Shown piece after piece: positions 17,271 to 27,548 of a DNA stretch of 39,552 nt. This DNA is from Helicobacteraceae bacterium. GTDB taxonomy: Bacteria > Campylobacterota > Campylobacteria > Campylobacterales > Sulfurimonadaceae. The stretch lies in NCBI GenBank assembly GCA_027061425.1, contig JALSUN010000018.1, positions 1 through 39,552 of the forward strand. The letters are read 5' to 3'. The notes beneath the pieces were generated by a model. The model made no database searches. It saw only the letters and a list, made by a program, of their open reading frames with translations, and was not told the DNA's origin. The position numbers and the translations under genes were made by a program. The stretch's first letter is position 1, and each line of letters opens with the position of its first letter.

Positions 17271-17834
17271 CTATGACTCTTTAAGAATCTCTACTATCGT
17301 TACAGGAAGAAGCTCATGCTCTAGAGTACGAATCTTTTGTGTAAAGCTTTCGAGTGTCTCGTCAGGAGACTTTTTCAAACTCTTTTGCGCAATGACTTCG
17401 CCCCCATCTAACTCAGAACTCACCCAGTGCACACTAATCCCACCCTCTTGGACTTCACTCTCATAACTCTTGACAATGGCATTGCCCCCTTTAAAAAGAG
17501 GCAAAAGAGAGGGATGCACGTTGATGGCGCGAATATTATCGGTGACCAGAGGTGTCAAAATACGCATAAATCCCGCCAAAACAACCAGATCTGGCTTATA
17601 ACTGTTAATCGTTTTGAGAAGTTTCACATCAAAAGCTTCACGACTTTCATACAAGGTATGGTCCAACACCTCAACCTCAACACCTTGAGACACTGCTTTT
17701 TTAATGCCAAGAGCTTCAGGACGATTGGTGATAGTTCCAACCACTTCACACTCTTTAAGATGGAGCTTTTCTATGATATTTAACAAGTTAGTGCCTGCAC
17801 CGCTAAAGAGGATCACTATTTTAGGAAGGTTCAT
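17271..17834 (-). CDS. purN: Phosphoribosylglycinamide formyltransferase
   Basis: ILFSGAGTNL, VLAGFMRILTP, INVHPSLLPLFKG, VHWVSSELDGGEVIAQ. Confidence 0.95.
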   Translation of the reverse strand: MNLPKIVILFSGAGTNLLNIIEKLHLKECEVVGTITNRPEALGIKKAVSQGVEVEVLDHTLYESREAFDVKLLKTINSYKPDLVVLAGFMRILTPLVTDNIRAINVHPSLLPLFKGGNAIVKSYESEVQEGGISVHWVSSELDGGEVIAQKSLKKSPDETLESFTQKIRTLEHELLPVTIVEILKES

Positions 17835-19222
17835 AGGTTCCCTACTGCTTCTATAAGATCACTTGGTTTTAAAGCATAACTATTTCTTTTCACATTTACA
17901 GCAGCCAAAGTATGTGCTAATGATCCTTGTATGACTGCTTCCAAAGGCTGATACCCTTGCGCCAGCAGTGCACCGATAAGTCCAGAAAGAACATCACCAC
18001 TACCCCCTTTTGCCAAAGCGCTTGTACCTAGAGGGTTGATAAAATAGTCGCTCTTTTGCCCAATGATGACATGCGCACCCTTTAGTAGCAGGGTCACCTT
18101 AGGATAATGTGCACAGAAAAGTTCTACATATTTGAAACGCTCTTTTTGTAACACTGCAACACTAATGTCTGCCAATCCACAAACTTTTAATAACGATACA
18201 AACTCTTTAGGATGGGGCGTTATCACAATATTTTCTCTTGAAAGCAGACGTGACAAAAGAGGATGTGAAAAAATGTCAGCATCAAGCACAAGAGGTCTCT
18301 CGTTATCTAAAAGTGTCTCTAACTCTATGTTTGAAAACTCACAGCCTAAACCCATGCCTAAAGCGATAGCCGTTGTTGTCTCTGGCAGAAGATGGGACTG
18401 CATCAGCTCATAAGGAAGATCTGCATTTTCATTACTGATCAGCGTCACCAAGCCTGCACCAAAACTAAAGCCTGCCAGGCCACTCATCACCGCAGCACCT
18501 GGCTTCTCTCCACAGATAATACTCAAGTGACCGTAACTGCCTTTATGTGTATTATGTTCCAGTCTGTGGGGCAATACAAGATCTTCAACTTCTAAAAGTT
18601 TCCAAGGAGTGCTTGTCTCATATAGGCTACGACTCACACCAAGGTATAGAACAAGAACTTCACCCACAAAATCTTTAGCCTCATCACTAAACATCCCCAG
18701 TTTTAATGCCCCCATGGTCAAGGTAACATCTGCTCTAAAACTTTCACTAGAGACCCTGCCATCAAGCCCTATTCCCGAAGGGATATCACAGGCTATTTTT
18801 TGAGCTTCTAAGTCGTTCATAGCTTTTATCAGGGTCTCTGTTTTTGCATCAAACGCGCGACTCAAACCGCTTCCAAACAGGGCATCCACAAGAAGGTCAC
18901 ACCTCTCTAAGAAGGAGACACGTTTTACACCAACAGCATCTGCACGTTTTAACTGCAATACTGTCATCTCTGAATACTTCTCAAAAGGAAGGTAGAGAGA
19001 GACCTCGTAGTTCCCTTGTAAGAGACGTGCTAAGACCACACCATCTGCTCCATTATGACCCCCACCACAAACGATGCACACCTTGGCACCTCTCTCATAA
19101 TGTTTGGCAACATAATCTGCCATGCCATCTGCTGCATGTTCCATCAAAAGTTCTTCAGTCAGTGCAAAATCATTGTAACACCGTCTGTCTAGCGAAGCGA
19201 CCTCTTTAAAAAGGTTCTGCAT
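17831..19222 (-). CDS. nnr: Bifunctional NAD(P)H-hydrate epimerase / ADP-dependent NAD(P)H-hydrate dehydratase
   Basis: CGGGHNGADGVVLARLL; LVLDAD, VITPHPKEF, LLLKGAHVII, GTSALAKGGSGDVLSGLIGALLAQG. Confidence 0.94.
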   Translation of the reverse strand: MQNLFKEVASLDRRCYNDFALTEELLMEHAADGMADYVAKHYERGAKVCIVCGGGHNGADGVVLARLLQGNYEVSLYLPFEKYSEMTVLQLKRADAVGVKRVSFLERCDLLVDALFGSGLSRAFDAKTETLIKAMNDLEAQKIACDIPSGIGLDGRVSSESFRADVTLTMGALKLGMFSDEAKDFVGEVLVLYLGVSRSLYETSTPWKLLEVEDLVLPHRLEHNTHKGSYGHLSIICGEKPGAAVMSGLAGFSFGAGLVTLISNENADLPYELMQSHLLPETTTAIALGMGLGCEFSNIELETLLDNERPLVLDADIFSHPLLSRLLSRENIVITPHPKEFVSLLKVCGLADISVAVLQKERFKYVELFCAHYPKVTLLLKGAHVIIGQKSDYFINPLGTSALAKGGSGDVLSGLIGALLAQGYQPLEAVIQGSLAHTLAAVNVKRNSYALKPSDLIEAVGNL

Positions 19223-19324
19223 CTTCTCTCCTCATTATAGGTTTAAAAGCTTCTCTCTCTTGAGTATTTTAAGCCTCCACATTATAACAGATAGTTTGTC
19301 TTGCAAATAAGCTATAATACGCTC

Positions 19325-20290
19325 ATGAATCATGATTTTAAGACGATTGTCAAAGAGACACTCCTTATCGAAGCCAATGCCCTTTTAATGTCTGCAGAAA
19401 ATATCTCTGATGATCTTGACAAGATCGTCAAAGTTATACTCGCGTGTCAGGGAAAACTCATTGTTACTGGCGTCGGTAAATCGGGCCTCATTGGGGCCAA
19501 ACTGGCCGCCACTTTTGCATCTACAGGAACGCCGAGTTTTTTCTTGCATCCTACAGAAGCGATGCATGGTGACTTGGGGATGATCTCAAAAAACGATGTT
19601 GTCCTTGCCATTAGTTACAGTGGAGAAAGTGCTGAATTGAGCTCTATTTTACCTCATGTCAAACGTTTTGACATTCCACTTATCGGTATGACCCGTAACT
19701 CCAACTCAACCTTAGGGCAGTTTAGTGATCTGATCATCCATGTTCAAGTGACACAAGAGGCCTGCCCTCTCGATATTGCACCAACATCATCAACTACACT
19801 TACGCTCGCCTTAGGTGATGCCTTAGCCATCTGTTTGATGAAGGCAAGAGACTTTAAAAAAGAAGATTTCGCCTCGTTTCACCCTGGTGGTACTCTAGGA
19901 CGTCAACTTTTTGTTAAAGTGAAAGATGTGATGCGTACAGAGTTACCTATTATCACCATGCAGACCCCACTTAAAGAGGCCATCGTCTCTATTAGTGAAG
20001 GGCGCATTGGTACGGTACTTTTAGTGGATGATGAAAAGAAGTTTATAGGTCTGATCAGTGATGGAGATATTCGTCGTGCACTGCTTGACAAAAACTTCTC
20101 GTTAGAGATGCCTGCTTCACATTTTGCAACCTTGGAGCCTAAGACCATCGATAATGAAGAGATGTTGGCAAGCGACGCCTTAATACTCATAGAAAAATTT
20201 AAAATCCAACTCTTGATTGTGGTTGACAGCGAGAAAAAGATACTCGGTGCCCTCCACCTTCACGACTTGGTAGAAAAGGGAATCGCATGA
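19325..20290 (+). CDS. kdsD: KpsF/GutQ family arabinose-5-phosphate isomerase (SIS + CBS domains)
   Basis: VTGVGKSGLIGAKLAATFASTGTPSFFLHPTEAMHGDLG; SFHPGGTLGRQL; two CBS domains; ATG MNHDFK at 19325. Confidence 0.93.
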   Translation: MNHDFKTIVKETLLIEANALLMSAENISDDLDKIVKVILACQGKLIVTGVGKSGLIGAKLAATFASTGTPSFFLHPTEAMHGDLGMISKNDVVLAISYSGESAELSSILPHVKRFDIPLIGMTRNSNSTLGQFSDLIIHVQVTQEACPLDIAPTSSTTLTLALGDALAICLMKARDFKKEDFASFHPGGTLGRQLFVKVKDVMRTELPIITMQTPLKEAIVSISEGRIGTVLLVDDEKKFIGLISDGDIRRALLDKNFSLEMPASHFATLEPKTIDNEEMLASDALILIEKFKIQLLIVVDSEKKILGALHLHDLVEKGIA

Positions 20291-21156
20291 TGCGACTGAA
20301 CAAATTTATAGCACACTACTCCACCTACTCTCGCCGTGAGGCAGACAAAACCATTCAAGACGGCTACGTTTTTGTAGATGGTGAACTTGAAACCAACCCT
20401 GCGACACAGGTAGATGAACGCTATGTTAAAGTGGTAGTAAGTGGTAAAAAAGTGATGCCGAGTGACCAATTTACGGTCATCGTTTACAACAAACCTAAAG
20501 GGGAGTTGGTAACCAAAAGTGATCCTCGTGGACGCCGTATCATCTATGACTCACTTGACAACAAGTACAAGCACTTCATCCCAGTAGGTCGTCTTGACTA
20601 CGCGACTGAAGGACTTCTCCTTCTTACCGATGCCTCTCGTGTGGCAAACCTTTTGATGACATCTAGTTTAGAGCGTGTCTATAAAGTGAAAATAAAAGGT
20701 CCAATTACTGAGTCCATGGAAATGGGGATGAAACAAGGTCTTGATCTTGATGATGCGAGCGCAGGTGGTCATGAACTGAGTAACGTCACTTCTATGCACT
20801 TTGCACCTTTCTTCGCCTACCAGATCATTAAAAACAAAGGTGACTACTCTACGCTGAAAATCGCTATTGGAGAGGGACACAACCGTGAAGTACGCCGTTT
20901 CTTCGCCCACTTCGATGCTGAAGTGGTAGACCTTAAACGCCTTAGTTTTGGGGGTATAGAGCTTAACAACCTACCTACAGGAAAGTCACGATTTTTGGAT
21001 CGCAGTGAGTATGTGCACTTAAGAGAATACCTTGATGCAGACCGTGATGCAAAAAAGATTCAAACAGTACAAGATGCTGCGAGAGAGAAGCAGATAGAAG
21101 AGGCCCATAGCGAGAAAAAACCTGACAACCGCAAAAAAAGACCTGGTCGTAAATAG
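20287..21156 (+). CDS. RsuA/RluB-family pseudouridine synthase
   Basis: N-terminal S4 domain; VYNKPKGELVTKSDPRGRR, VGRLDYATEGLLLLT. Confidence 0.93.
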   Translation: MMRLNKFIAHYSTYSRREADKTIQDGYVFVDGELETNPATQVDERYVKVVVSGKKVMPSDQFTVIVYNKPKGELVTKSDPRGRRIIYDSLDNKYKHFIPVGRLDYATEGLLLLTDASRVANLLMTSSLERVYKVKIKGPITESMEMGMKQGLDLDDASAGGHELSNVTSMHFAPFFAYQIIKNKGDYSTLKIAIGEGHNREVRRFFAHFDAEVVDLKRLSFGGIELNNLPTGKSRFLDRSEYVHLREYLDADRDAKKIQTVQDAAREKQIEEAHSEKKPDNRKKRPGRK

Positions 21157-21161
21157 AGACT

Positions 21162-22352
21162 ATGGCAGACTTTACCTCCCTGCTTCGTCCTACAAACTTT
21201 GAGACGATTTTAGGGCAAGACCACCTCTCCTCACCTCAATCTTCGCTTCGCAGGCTCTGCGAATCAGACCAGCTTGGACACAGCTTTTTTTATGGTCCAC
21301 CAGGTTCAGGCAAAACTACCATCGCCCGTGTGATTGCTAAGGAGATGGACCTTCCCTTTTATGAGTTTAATGCCACCTCTCTAAAAGTAGATCAACTCCG
21401 AAAAATTTTCGAACAGTATAAAAATGCCTTGCAAAAGCCTCTCATTTTCATCGATGAAGTACACCGTCTGGCTAAAAATCAGCAAGAGGTTTTATTACCG
21501 GTCATGGAGAACAACAGTGTCCTCATCATAGGTGCCTCTACAGAAAACCCATTTTTCTCTCTCACAGCAGCCATGCGTTCACGTTCTCTGCTTTTTGAGT
21601 TACAACCCATTAGCACAGAGGCACTAGACCAGCTTTTAGACAAAGCCTTGGCCAGCCAGAATTTAAGTGTAGAAGAGGATGCTAGAGCCTACTTACTACG
21701 CTCTTGTGGTGGTGATGCTCGAGGGATGTTAAAACTTTTAGAGTTTGCTGCTGCCTTGGAGTCACATATCACTCTAGAGATACTTCAGACCCTAAGACCA
21801 AACGCGCAAAGTGGTGGAAGTTCTGAAGCAGGTGTTCACTACGACCTTGCCTCTGCCATGATCAAGTCCATAAGAGGCTCAGATACTGATGCTTCCATCT
21901 ACTATCTGGCCCGTCTTATAGAGGGAGGAGAACCTCCTGAATTCATCGCAAGACGTTTGGTTATTTTGGCAAGTGAAGATGTGGGCAATGCCAACCCTCA
22001 GGCCCTTACACTCTGTACTTCGACCATGACCTCGGTAAAGATGATAGGCTATCCTGAATCGCGTATCATACTGGCACAGGCTGTGATTTACCTCTGCGCC
22101 TCACCCAAGTCTAACAGTGCCTACATGGCTATAAACACCGCCCAACAAGCGGTACGTGATGGTGTCTTGCTCGATATCCCTAAAAACATACAACAGCAAA
22201 ACCAAGGGTATTTGTATCCACATGATTTTGGAGGATGGGTCTCTCAAGAGTATTTGAGTGAACCCCTACATTTTGTTGATCTGAAACCTATAGGGTATGA
22301 AAAGAAGATGAAAGCGTGGCTTGAGACAGTCCAGGGGTCTACCCCAGAGTAG
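21162..22352 (+). CDS. rarA: Replication-associated recombination protein A (RarA/MgsA) AAA ATPase
   Basis: GPPGSGKTTIARVIA, FIDEVHRLAKNQQ, GASTENPFFSL, ASEDVGNANPQAL. Confidence 0.95.
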   Translation: MADFTSLLRPTNFETILGQDHLSSPQSSLRRLCESDQLGHSFFYGPPGSGKTTIARVIAKEMDLPFYEFNATSLKVDQLRKIFEQYKNALQKPLIFIDEVHRLAKNQQEVLLPVMENNSVLIIGASTENPFFSLTAAMRSRSLLFELQPISTEALDQLLDKALASQNLSVEEDARAYLLRSCGGDARGMLKLLEFAAALESHITLEILQTLRPNAQSGGSSEAGVHYDLASAMIKSIRGSDTDASIYYLARLIEGGEPPEFIARRLVILASEDVGNANPQALTLCTSTMTSVKMIGYPESRIILAQAVIYLCASPKSNSAYMAINTAQQAVRDGVLLDIPKNIQQQNQGYLYPHDFGGWVSQEYLSEPLHFVDLKPIGYEKKMKAWLETVQGSTPE

Positions 22353-22371
22353 GTTCGCATATTAAAGCTGA

Positions 22372-23157
22372 TTACTCACTAAGTGGTATCAAACTTTTAC
22401 TCTGGAAACCTTTTGTCTTTGCATAAGCTTTGATGGCTTTAATCCGTTTGACTACCGCTGGATGTGAGCTAAACCAAGAGGTAGTCTCCTCTTGAGGAAG
22501 ATGAGAAAAGAAGTCTGTATCACCACCAACATGTCCATACATACAGTTCATCATCTCCACTGCAAAGAGGTCTGCATCACTCTCTTGTTGTTGAGAGAGT
22601 TTACTCTCACCCAGATCCAAGGCACTGTCCATAGCATCTGCCATATCTGAGAGCCCCAGCATAATACCAATAGCCATCCCCATAAAAGAGCGACCCACAC
22701 CTTCAAGGTGATCTCTGTTTTTAAAGTGCCCCATCTCATGCGCCAAAACAAAGAAGAGCTCATTTTCTGACATGGTCTCATTATAAAGGGCACTGTTAAT
22801 TACTATCGTCCCACCTGGTAAAGCGAAGGCATTAATCTCCTCATTATCCTCCACAAAGGCTACAAAGTTATAAGGTGTCTCATAACAGTGTTTAGAGCGC
22901 TGTATTAGTGAGGCCAAGAGTTTGTCTTGATGGCTAGACTCTTCTGTAGCATTGTACTCCGAGCCAATAAAAGAGAAAATCTCTATCTCATTTTCAGTAG
23001 AGATATTTTTAACACCATACTCCACTGCAAATCCTAGAATGATATAGAGTCCAAAAGCGGTTGCCATAACACCTGCTGCCATCCATATAAGATCAAGTAC
23101 TGGTGTCTGTTTCGAGACGTTGACAGAGTCATCTGGTAATTTAGGGCTATACTTCAA
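22372..23157 (-). CDS. M48-family zinc metalloprotease with N-terminal TM helix
   Basis: FVLAHEMGHFKNRDH (HExxH), QQESDADLFAVEMM third-ligand motif. Confidence 0.92.
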   Translation of the reverse strand: MKYSPKLPDDSVNVSKQTPVLDLIWMAAGVMATAFGLYIILGFAVEYGVKNISTENEIEIFSFIGSEYNATEESSHQDKLLASLIQRSKHCYETPYNFVAFVEDNEEINAFALPGGTIVINSALYNETMSENELFFVLAHEMGHFKNRDHLEGVGRSFMGMAIGIMLGLSDMADAMDSALDLGESKLSQQQESDADLFAVEMMNCMYGHVGGDTDFFSHLPQEETTSWFSSHPAVVKRIKAIKAYAKTKGFQSKSLIPLSE

Positions 23158-23594
23158 AACTTAATCGCCGTTCCATAAGCATAGACCTCAATACTACCGA
23201 TTTTCCCTTTTCTGTCACTTTTAGAGATGGAAGAGGTCTCTATACGAAGGTTAAGAATCTCATTGGCATCTTTAGCATCTACTTTCATACGCAAAATAGC
23301 TTCTCTGCGTGCGCGATCTAAAAGCGTCTCGTACGTACCCAAATTACCCCCGAAAATATTTCTAAAGCCCGCGACCATACGTTTAAAATAGTCTAAAGAG
23401 ATCACAACACTTCCATGCACCAAATAACTCTCCGTTACGGCTTCTGGATGAATAGGTTTTTTTAATGTCGTCGCAGGAAGATGGACAAAAGCACTTTCGC
23501 GTTCTCTAATAGACGCATAGTGACGTCTCTCTAGGTAAGAACCCACAAAGTAACCCATAGCGATCATCCCGATCAGAACGAGTAAATCACCCAT
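23154..23594 (-). CDS. Membrane-anchored YbjQ/DUF74 (UPF0145-like) protein
   Basis: N-terminal TM; AGFRNIFGGNLGTYETLLDRARREAILRM matches the YbjQ pattern of the neighbouring gene. Confidence 0.8.
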   Translation of the reverse strand: MGDLLVLIGMIAMGYFVGSYLERRHYASIRERESAFVHLPATTLKKPIHPEAVTESYLVHGSVVISLDYFKRMVAGFRNIFGGNLGTYETLLDRARREAILRMKVDAKDANEILNLRIETSSISKSDRKGKIGSIEVYAYGTAIKF

Positions 23595-23914
23595 TACGAG
23601 ACAGTAACAGCAGTTCCATAAACATAGAGTTCAGCTGCTCCAGATGCTACCGAAGAGGTAGAAAAACGGACATTAACAATAGCATTAGCACCAAGAGAAA
23701 CTGCCTGAGCTTTCATACGGTCTATCGCCTCTTCACGAGACTCAGTCAGCAGTTCCGTATAACCCTTAAGCTCACCACCAAAAACATTTTTAAGCCCTGC
23801 CATGATGTCACGACCTACATGTTTAGCACGCACTGTAGAGCCTGATACCAGTCCAAAATGCTCAACTATATTTCTACCAGGAACACTCTCTATATTTGTT
23901 ATATACATAAACAA
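23594..23914 (-). CDS. YbjQ family (DUF74/UPF0145) protein
   Basis: GLKNVFGGELKGYTELLTESREEAIDRMKAQAVSLGANAIVNVRF. Confidence 0.92.
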   Translation of the reverse strand: MFMYITNIESVPGRNIVEHFGLVSGSTVRAKHVGRDIMAGLKNVFGGELKGYTELLTESREEAIDRMKAQAVSLGANAIVNVRFSTSSVASGAAELYVYGTAVTVS

Positions 23915-23972
23915 CCCTTTTGTTTAGAATCATATCATAAAAAACAATTTTAAATTTAAAATAGCATCTACC

Positions 23973-24473
23973 TTATTCCAGGTCTGATTCAAAAAGTGAT
24001 GCTAACTCCATGTAACCGCTTACGTAATGCGCAAAAAATATCATGAATGTAACATCATCATCATCAAAGCCACCAGGCTTGTTCAATAATTCTAAAATAC
24101 CTATGACTTTTTTCTCAGAGTTAAAAATAGGTGCCGTAATAATATTTATCACCTCATAACCACTCTTTTTTTCTATCGTATCGAGATAGAGAGGATCACG
24201 TTTAGCATCTAAAACGATAATAGGCTTTTTCTCTTTTAATGTGTGCCCAACAATCCCTTGGTCTGCAGATATTATAATCGGGTCAATCCCATCTGCTATG
24301 GTTGTCCACAAAATATTTTTTGTTTCATTGTATATAAAAACGGAACAACGGTCCGCATCTATCACTTTTTTAGCGTATTTTGAGATAATAGGCAGTCCAT
24401 CGCCTAACGCTGGCGTATTTAATAAGGCTCTAGCACAGGCCACCAATTCTGAGTGTTGTTCTTTCATTTTCAT
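23973..24473 (-). CDS. Stand-alone GAF-domain protein
   Basis: AKKVIDADRCSVFIYN...GIVGHTLKEKKPIIVLDAKRDPLY...APIFNSEKKVIGILELLNK. Confidence 0.88.
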   Translation of the reverse strand: MKMKEQHSELVACARALLNTPALGDGLPIISKYAKKVIDADRCSVFIYNETKNILWTTIADGIDPIIISADQGIVGHTLKEKKPIIVLDAKRDPLYLDTIEKKSGYEVINIITAPIFNSEKKVIGILELLNKPGGFDDDDVTFMIFFAHYVSGYMELASLFESDLE

Positions 24474-24558
24474 TCCTCATATTTGCTCTTCATATATTAC
24501 CACATCAATGAATCATAATGTCACAGCAACTAATACCTAAATTTAATTACGAGTCATA

Positions 24559-26070
24559 TTAAGTACGCTTTCTATAACTTAAAGCTTCTAGTACATCTAT
24601 TTTAGAGATCACCTCAGCACTTCGCAAATCAGCAATAGTTCTGGCCACTTTTTGAATCTTTTTTATACTTCTGAAAGAGAGTTGATAACGGAGTATGGCC
24701 TGATCTAAAATACGTTTCGCTTCATCATCCATAAGACAGTACTTCTCTATCTCACTATCTTCTAAATCTCCATTCAGAGAGGTTTGACCTCTTTGCATCT
24801 GTCGTTTATGACTATAGAGAACCTGCTTGTGCATTTTTTCTGAACTCAGAGAAGGTTCATCTTTTGGATTAATATTTTGCATCTGCACATAAAGGTCAAT
24901 ACGGTCTAAAAAAGGGTCAGAAAGTCTATTTTTATAACGCTGGATCTCACGTTCTGAACAGCGACACTCTTGGGAAGTACTCAGTAGATTACCACAGGGA
25001 CAAGGGTTCATCGCCGCTACAAAAAGAAAAGAGGTGGGGTACTCTACTTTAGAGTTCACACGGGAGATGCGAATTTTTTTGTCTTCAAGAGGTTCACGCA
25101 GGGCTTCCAAGACACTTTTTTGAAAATGTGGAAGCTCATCAAAAAACAAAATCCCATTATGAGCCAACCCTATCTCTCCGATCTGTGCTTTATGACTGCC
25201 CCCGCCAAACACTGAAGCAGGTGTTGATGTATGATGAGGAGACCTAAAAGGTCTCAGCGGTGTAAAATGGGGTTCAACGCCCTCTAACGAGTCTAACTTA
25301 GCAATGTCTAATAAAATGTCCGCCGTGACAGGGGGTAAGATATATCGCAGGCGCTTTGCCACCATAGACTTACCACAGCCTGGACTGCCCTCTAATAAGA
25401 TGTTATGCATGCCACTGGCACTCACCAGTGCTGCACGTTTGGCATTTTCTTGACCTTTAATATCTAAAAAGTCTAAAGGATAATATTTATGAAAAAAGTA
25501 CTTTACACCCAAAACTTGAAAGTTTGGATGTTCTATCTCCGTAGTATCTTGCCTTAAAACAGCACTCTCTTCGCCTTTAAAAAAAGCGATGGCATCATTA
25601 AGGTGCTTGACCCCGATAAACTCTATGTTTGGGATGTTTTTAACCTTTATTAAACTCTCTTCAGGCACCAGCACCTTTTGCATACTTTTACTATTTGCCA
25701 GAGAAAGTACCAAGGGGTATAAAAGGGCATTCTCTTTGACGCTGCCATCTAACCCCAACTCTCCAAACACATACCAAGAAGAGAGATCCACTTCACTGCT
25801 GTCAAGTGCAATAAGCAGAGCAATACTTAAATCGAAATGTGAACCATTTTTGTTAACGTCAGAAGGAGAGAGGTTAATAGTAATGCGTTTCGGCGGAAAA
25901 ACAAAATCATTCGCAAGCAGTGCAGACTTTACCCGTTCACGTGCTTCATTAATCGCAGTAGAGGCCATACCTACGATAGTAAATGAGGGTAAGCCCTTAG
26001 TTAAAGTAGATTCAACTGAGACAGATATCGCTTCTATCCCTTCTAAAGTAGCACACTGTAATTTTTTCAT
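24559..26070 (-). CDS. comM: YifB/ComM family Mg-chelatase-like AAA ATPase
   Basis: GMASTAINEARERVKSALLAN, LEGSPGCGKSMVAKRL, RPFRSPHHTSTPASVFGGG, FVAAMNPCPCGN. Confidence 0.95.
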   Translation of the reverse strand: MKKLQCATLEGIEAISVSVESTLTKGLPSFTIVGMASTAINEARERVKSALLANDFVFPPKRITINLSPSDVNKNGSHFDLSIALLIALDSSEVDLSSWYVFGELGLDGSVKENALLYPLVLSLANSKSMQKVLVPEESLIKVKNIPNIEFIGVKHLNDAIAFFKGEESAVLRQDTTEIEHPNFQVLGVKYFFHKYYPLDFLDIKGQENAKRAALVSASGMHNILLEGSPGCGKSMVAKRLRYILPPVTADILLDIAKLDSLEGVEPHFTPLRPFRSPHHTSTPASVFGGGSHKAQIGEIGLAHNGILFFDELPHFQKSVLEALREPLEDKKIRISRVNSKVEYPTSFLFVAAMNPCPCGNLLSTSQECRCSEREIQRYKNRLSDPFLDRIDLYVQMQNINPKDEPSLSSEKMHKQVLYSHKRQMQRGQTSLNGDLEDSEIEKYCLMDDEAKRILDQAILRYQLSFRSIKKIQKVARTIADLRSAEVISKIDVLEALSYRKRT

Positions 26071-26217
26071 AGCATTAATATATCAGTAAAAAACTAAATA
26101 TAATATTATTAGTTTAACACAATACATCAACAGCCCCTCTTTTCTGAAGTATCTTTACCCCCAAGAGTTTCATGGGTACACTTAATAATAAGATGTTAAA
26201 ATTCTTACCAAATTTTA

Positions 26218-26805
26218 ATGCTTTTTAAGAAGCAAGATAAAAGAGAGTCTATGAGAGATTATATCTATCCTGAAATGATGGTTCACACATCACTATGTAC
26301 TGTAAAGAAGCCAGAGAATGTCCTTATTGTAAGTGATAATGCTACTGCTCTTGAAGCAGAAGTGGCACGCCATGACAACATCCCTTCTAAAACAGTCACT
26401 GCATCTAATGTTACTGCATCTCTACGTGAAGAGGCAGATGCCTCTGTTGATGTTGTCATTATTGACACTTTAACAGACGACGCGGCTGCATTAGCACATG
26501 TTAACCGTGTTCTTAATGCAGAGGGTTTGGTTGTTTTAAAGCACCCTGACCTTGAAGATGAGACTGCTAACAAGCAACTTATGCAAGTTCTTGGTAACTA
26601 TTTCAAAATCATTATGCCGTTTTATGTTGGTGGGGGCGAGACCGCGCTACTAGCCTCTAAATCTTACCACCCGACTGCTGACATCATCTTACACCGTAGT
26701 GATATGCTCGATGGGCAAAAATACTACAACTGCGATGTTCACCCTGCCTCTTTTGCGATGGGTAATGATGTCCGTAAAGCTTACTTAGGTACAATCAGAA
26801 ACTAA
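26218..26805 (+). CDS. Spermidine synthase-like (SpeE-related) protein, short and lacking the glycine-rich motif; start may be 26251
   Basis: EMMVHTSLCTVKKPENVLIVSDN..., DVVIIDTLTDDA, YYNCDVHPASFAMGNDVRKAYLG, and position directly upstream of coaE. Confidence 0.65.
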   Translation: MLFKKQDKRESMRDYIYPEMMVHTSLCTVKKPENVLIVSDNATALEAEVARHDNIPSKTVTASNVTASLREEADASVDVVIIDTLTDDAAALAHVNRVLNAEGLVVLKHPDLEDETANKQLMQVLGNYFKIIMPFYVGGGETALLASKSYHPTADIILHRSDMLDGQKYYNCDVHPASFAMGNDVRKAYLGTIRN

Positions 26806-26840
26806 TTTTACGAGGTTTTTTCCTCAACAAAGAGTTTAAT

Positions 26841-27449
26841 ATGGCATTTGAGTACGCAATCGCTTTAACTGGAGGTATCGCTACAGGCAAAAGTACTGTA
26901 GCTTCACTACTTGGACTGAGTGGTCTGCGTATTATCGATGCTGACAAAATCTCTCACACTATTTTAGAGGCACACCAAAAATGGGTCAAAGAACATTTTG
27001 GTGAGATGTACATCACACCAAGAGGTAAAGTTGATCGTCCAGCACTGGGTCAACTGGTCTTCTCTAACCCTGAAAAAAAAGCAGAACTTGAGCAGTTTCT
27101 CCATCCTCTTATCCGTAAGGAGATAGAGCGTCAAAGTGAGAAACAAGACAGTTTCAAATACCCCTACCTCATTGATATCCCCCTCTTTTTTGAAGGCAAT
27201 GCCTATAACATAAAAGATTCTGTTGTTGTCTACACTCCTCAAGAGATTCAACTTGAACGTTTTATGAAACGTAACGGTTACACGCAAGAAGAGTCTGAGC
27301 GTCGTATCGCCTCCCAAATGCCTATAGATGAGAAAAAAGCCCGCGCAACCTGGGTCATAGACAATTCACAAAACCTAAAACATCTTCAAAAAGAGTGTTA
27401 TGCTTTTGTAGATGCCATTAAAGCGAAATACCCCGCGCCTAAAAAGTAG
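26841..27449 (+). CDS. coaE: Dephospho-CoA kinase
   Basis: ALTGGIATGKSTVASLL, IIDADKISH, HPLIRKEI, RIASQMP. Confidence 0.95.
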   Translation: MAFEYAIALTGGIATGKSTVASLLGLSGLRIIDADKISHTILEAHQKWVKEHFGEMYITPRGKVDRPALGQLVFSNPEKKAELEQFLHPLIRKEIERQSEKQDSFKYPYLIDIPLFFEGNAYNIKDSVVVYTPQEIQLERFMKRNGYTQEESERRIASQMPIDEKKARATWVIDNSQNLKHLQKECYAFVDAIKAKYPAPKK

Positions 27450-27548
27450 TCAACACACACCGCTACTTTCACCCATCAGAACATGGTATTAAATATAAAA
27501 TCATATTTTCTTATGATATACTATCTCATAATCAACTAAGGAGTACGT

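Noticed and set aside
18132-19209. Several plus-strand ORFs opposite nnr (and others opposite comM, thiG, acyl-CoA synthetase)
   Set aside because: Antisense to well-supported conserved genes, with atypical composition.
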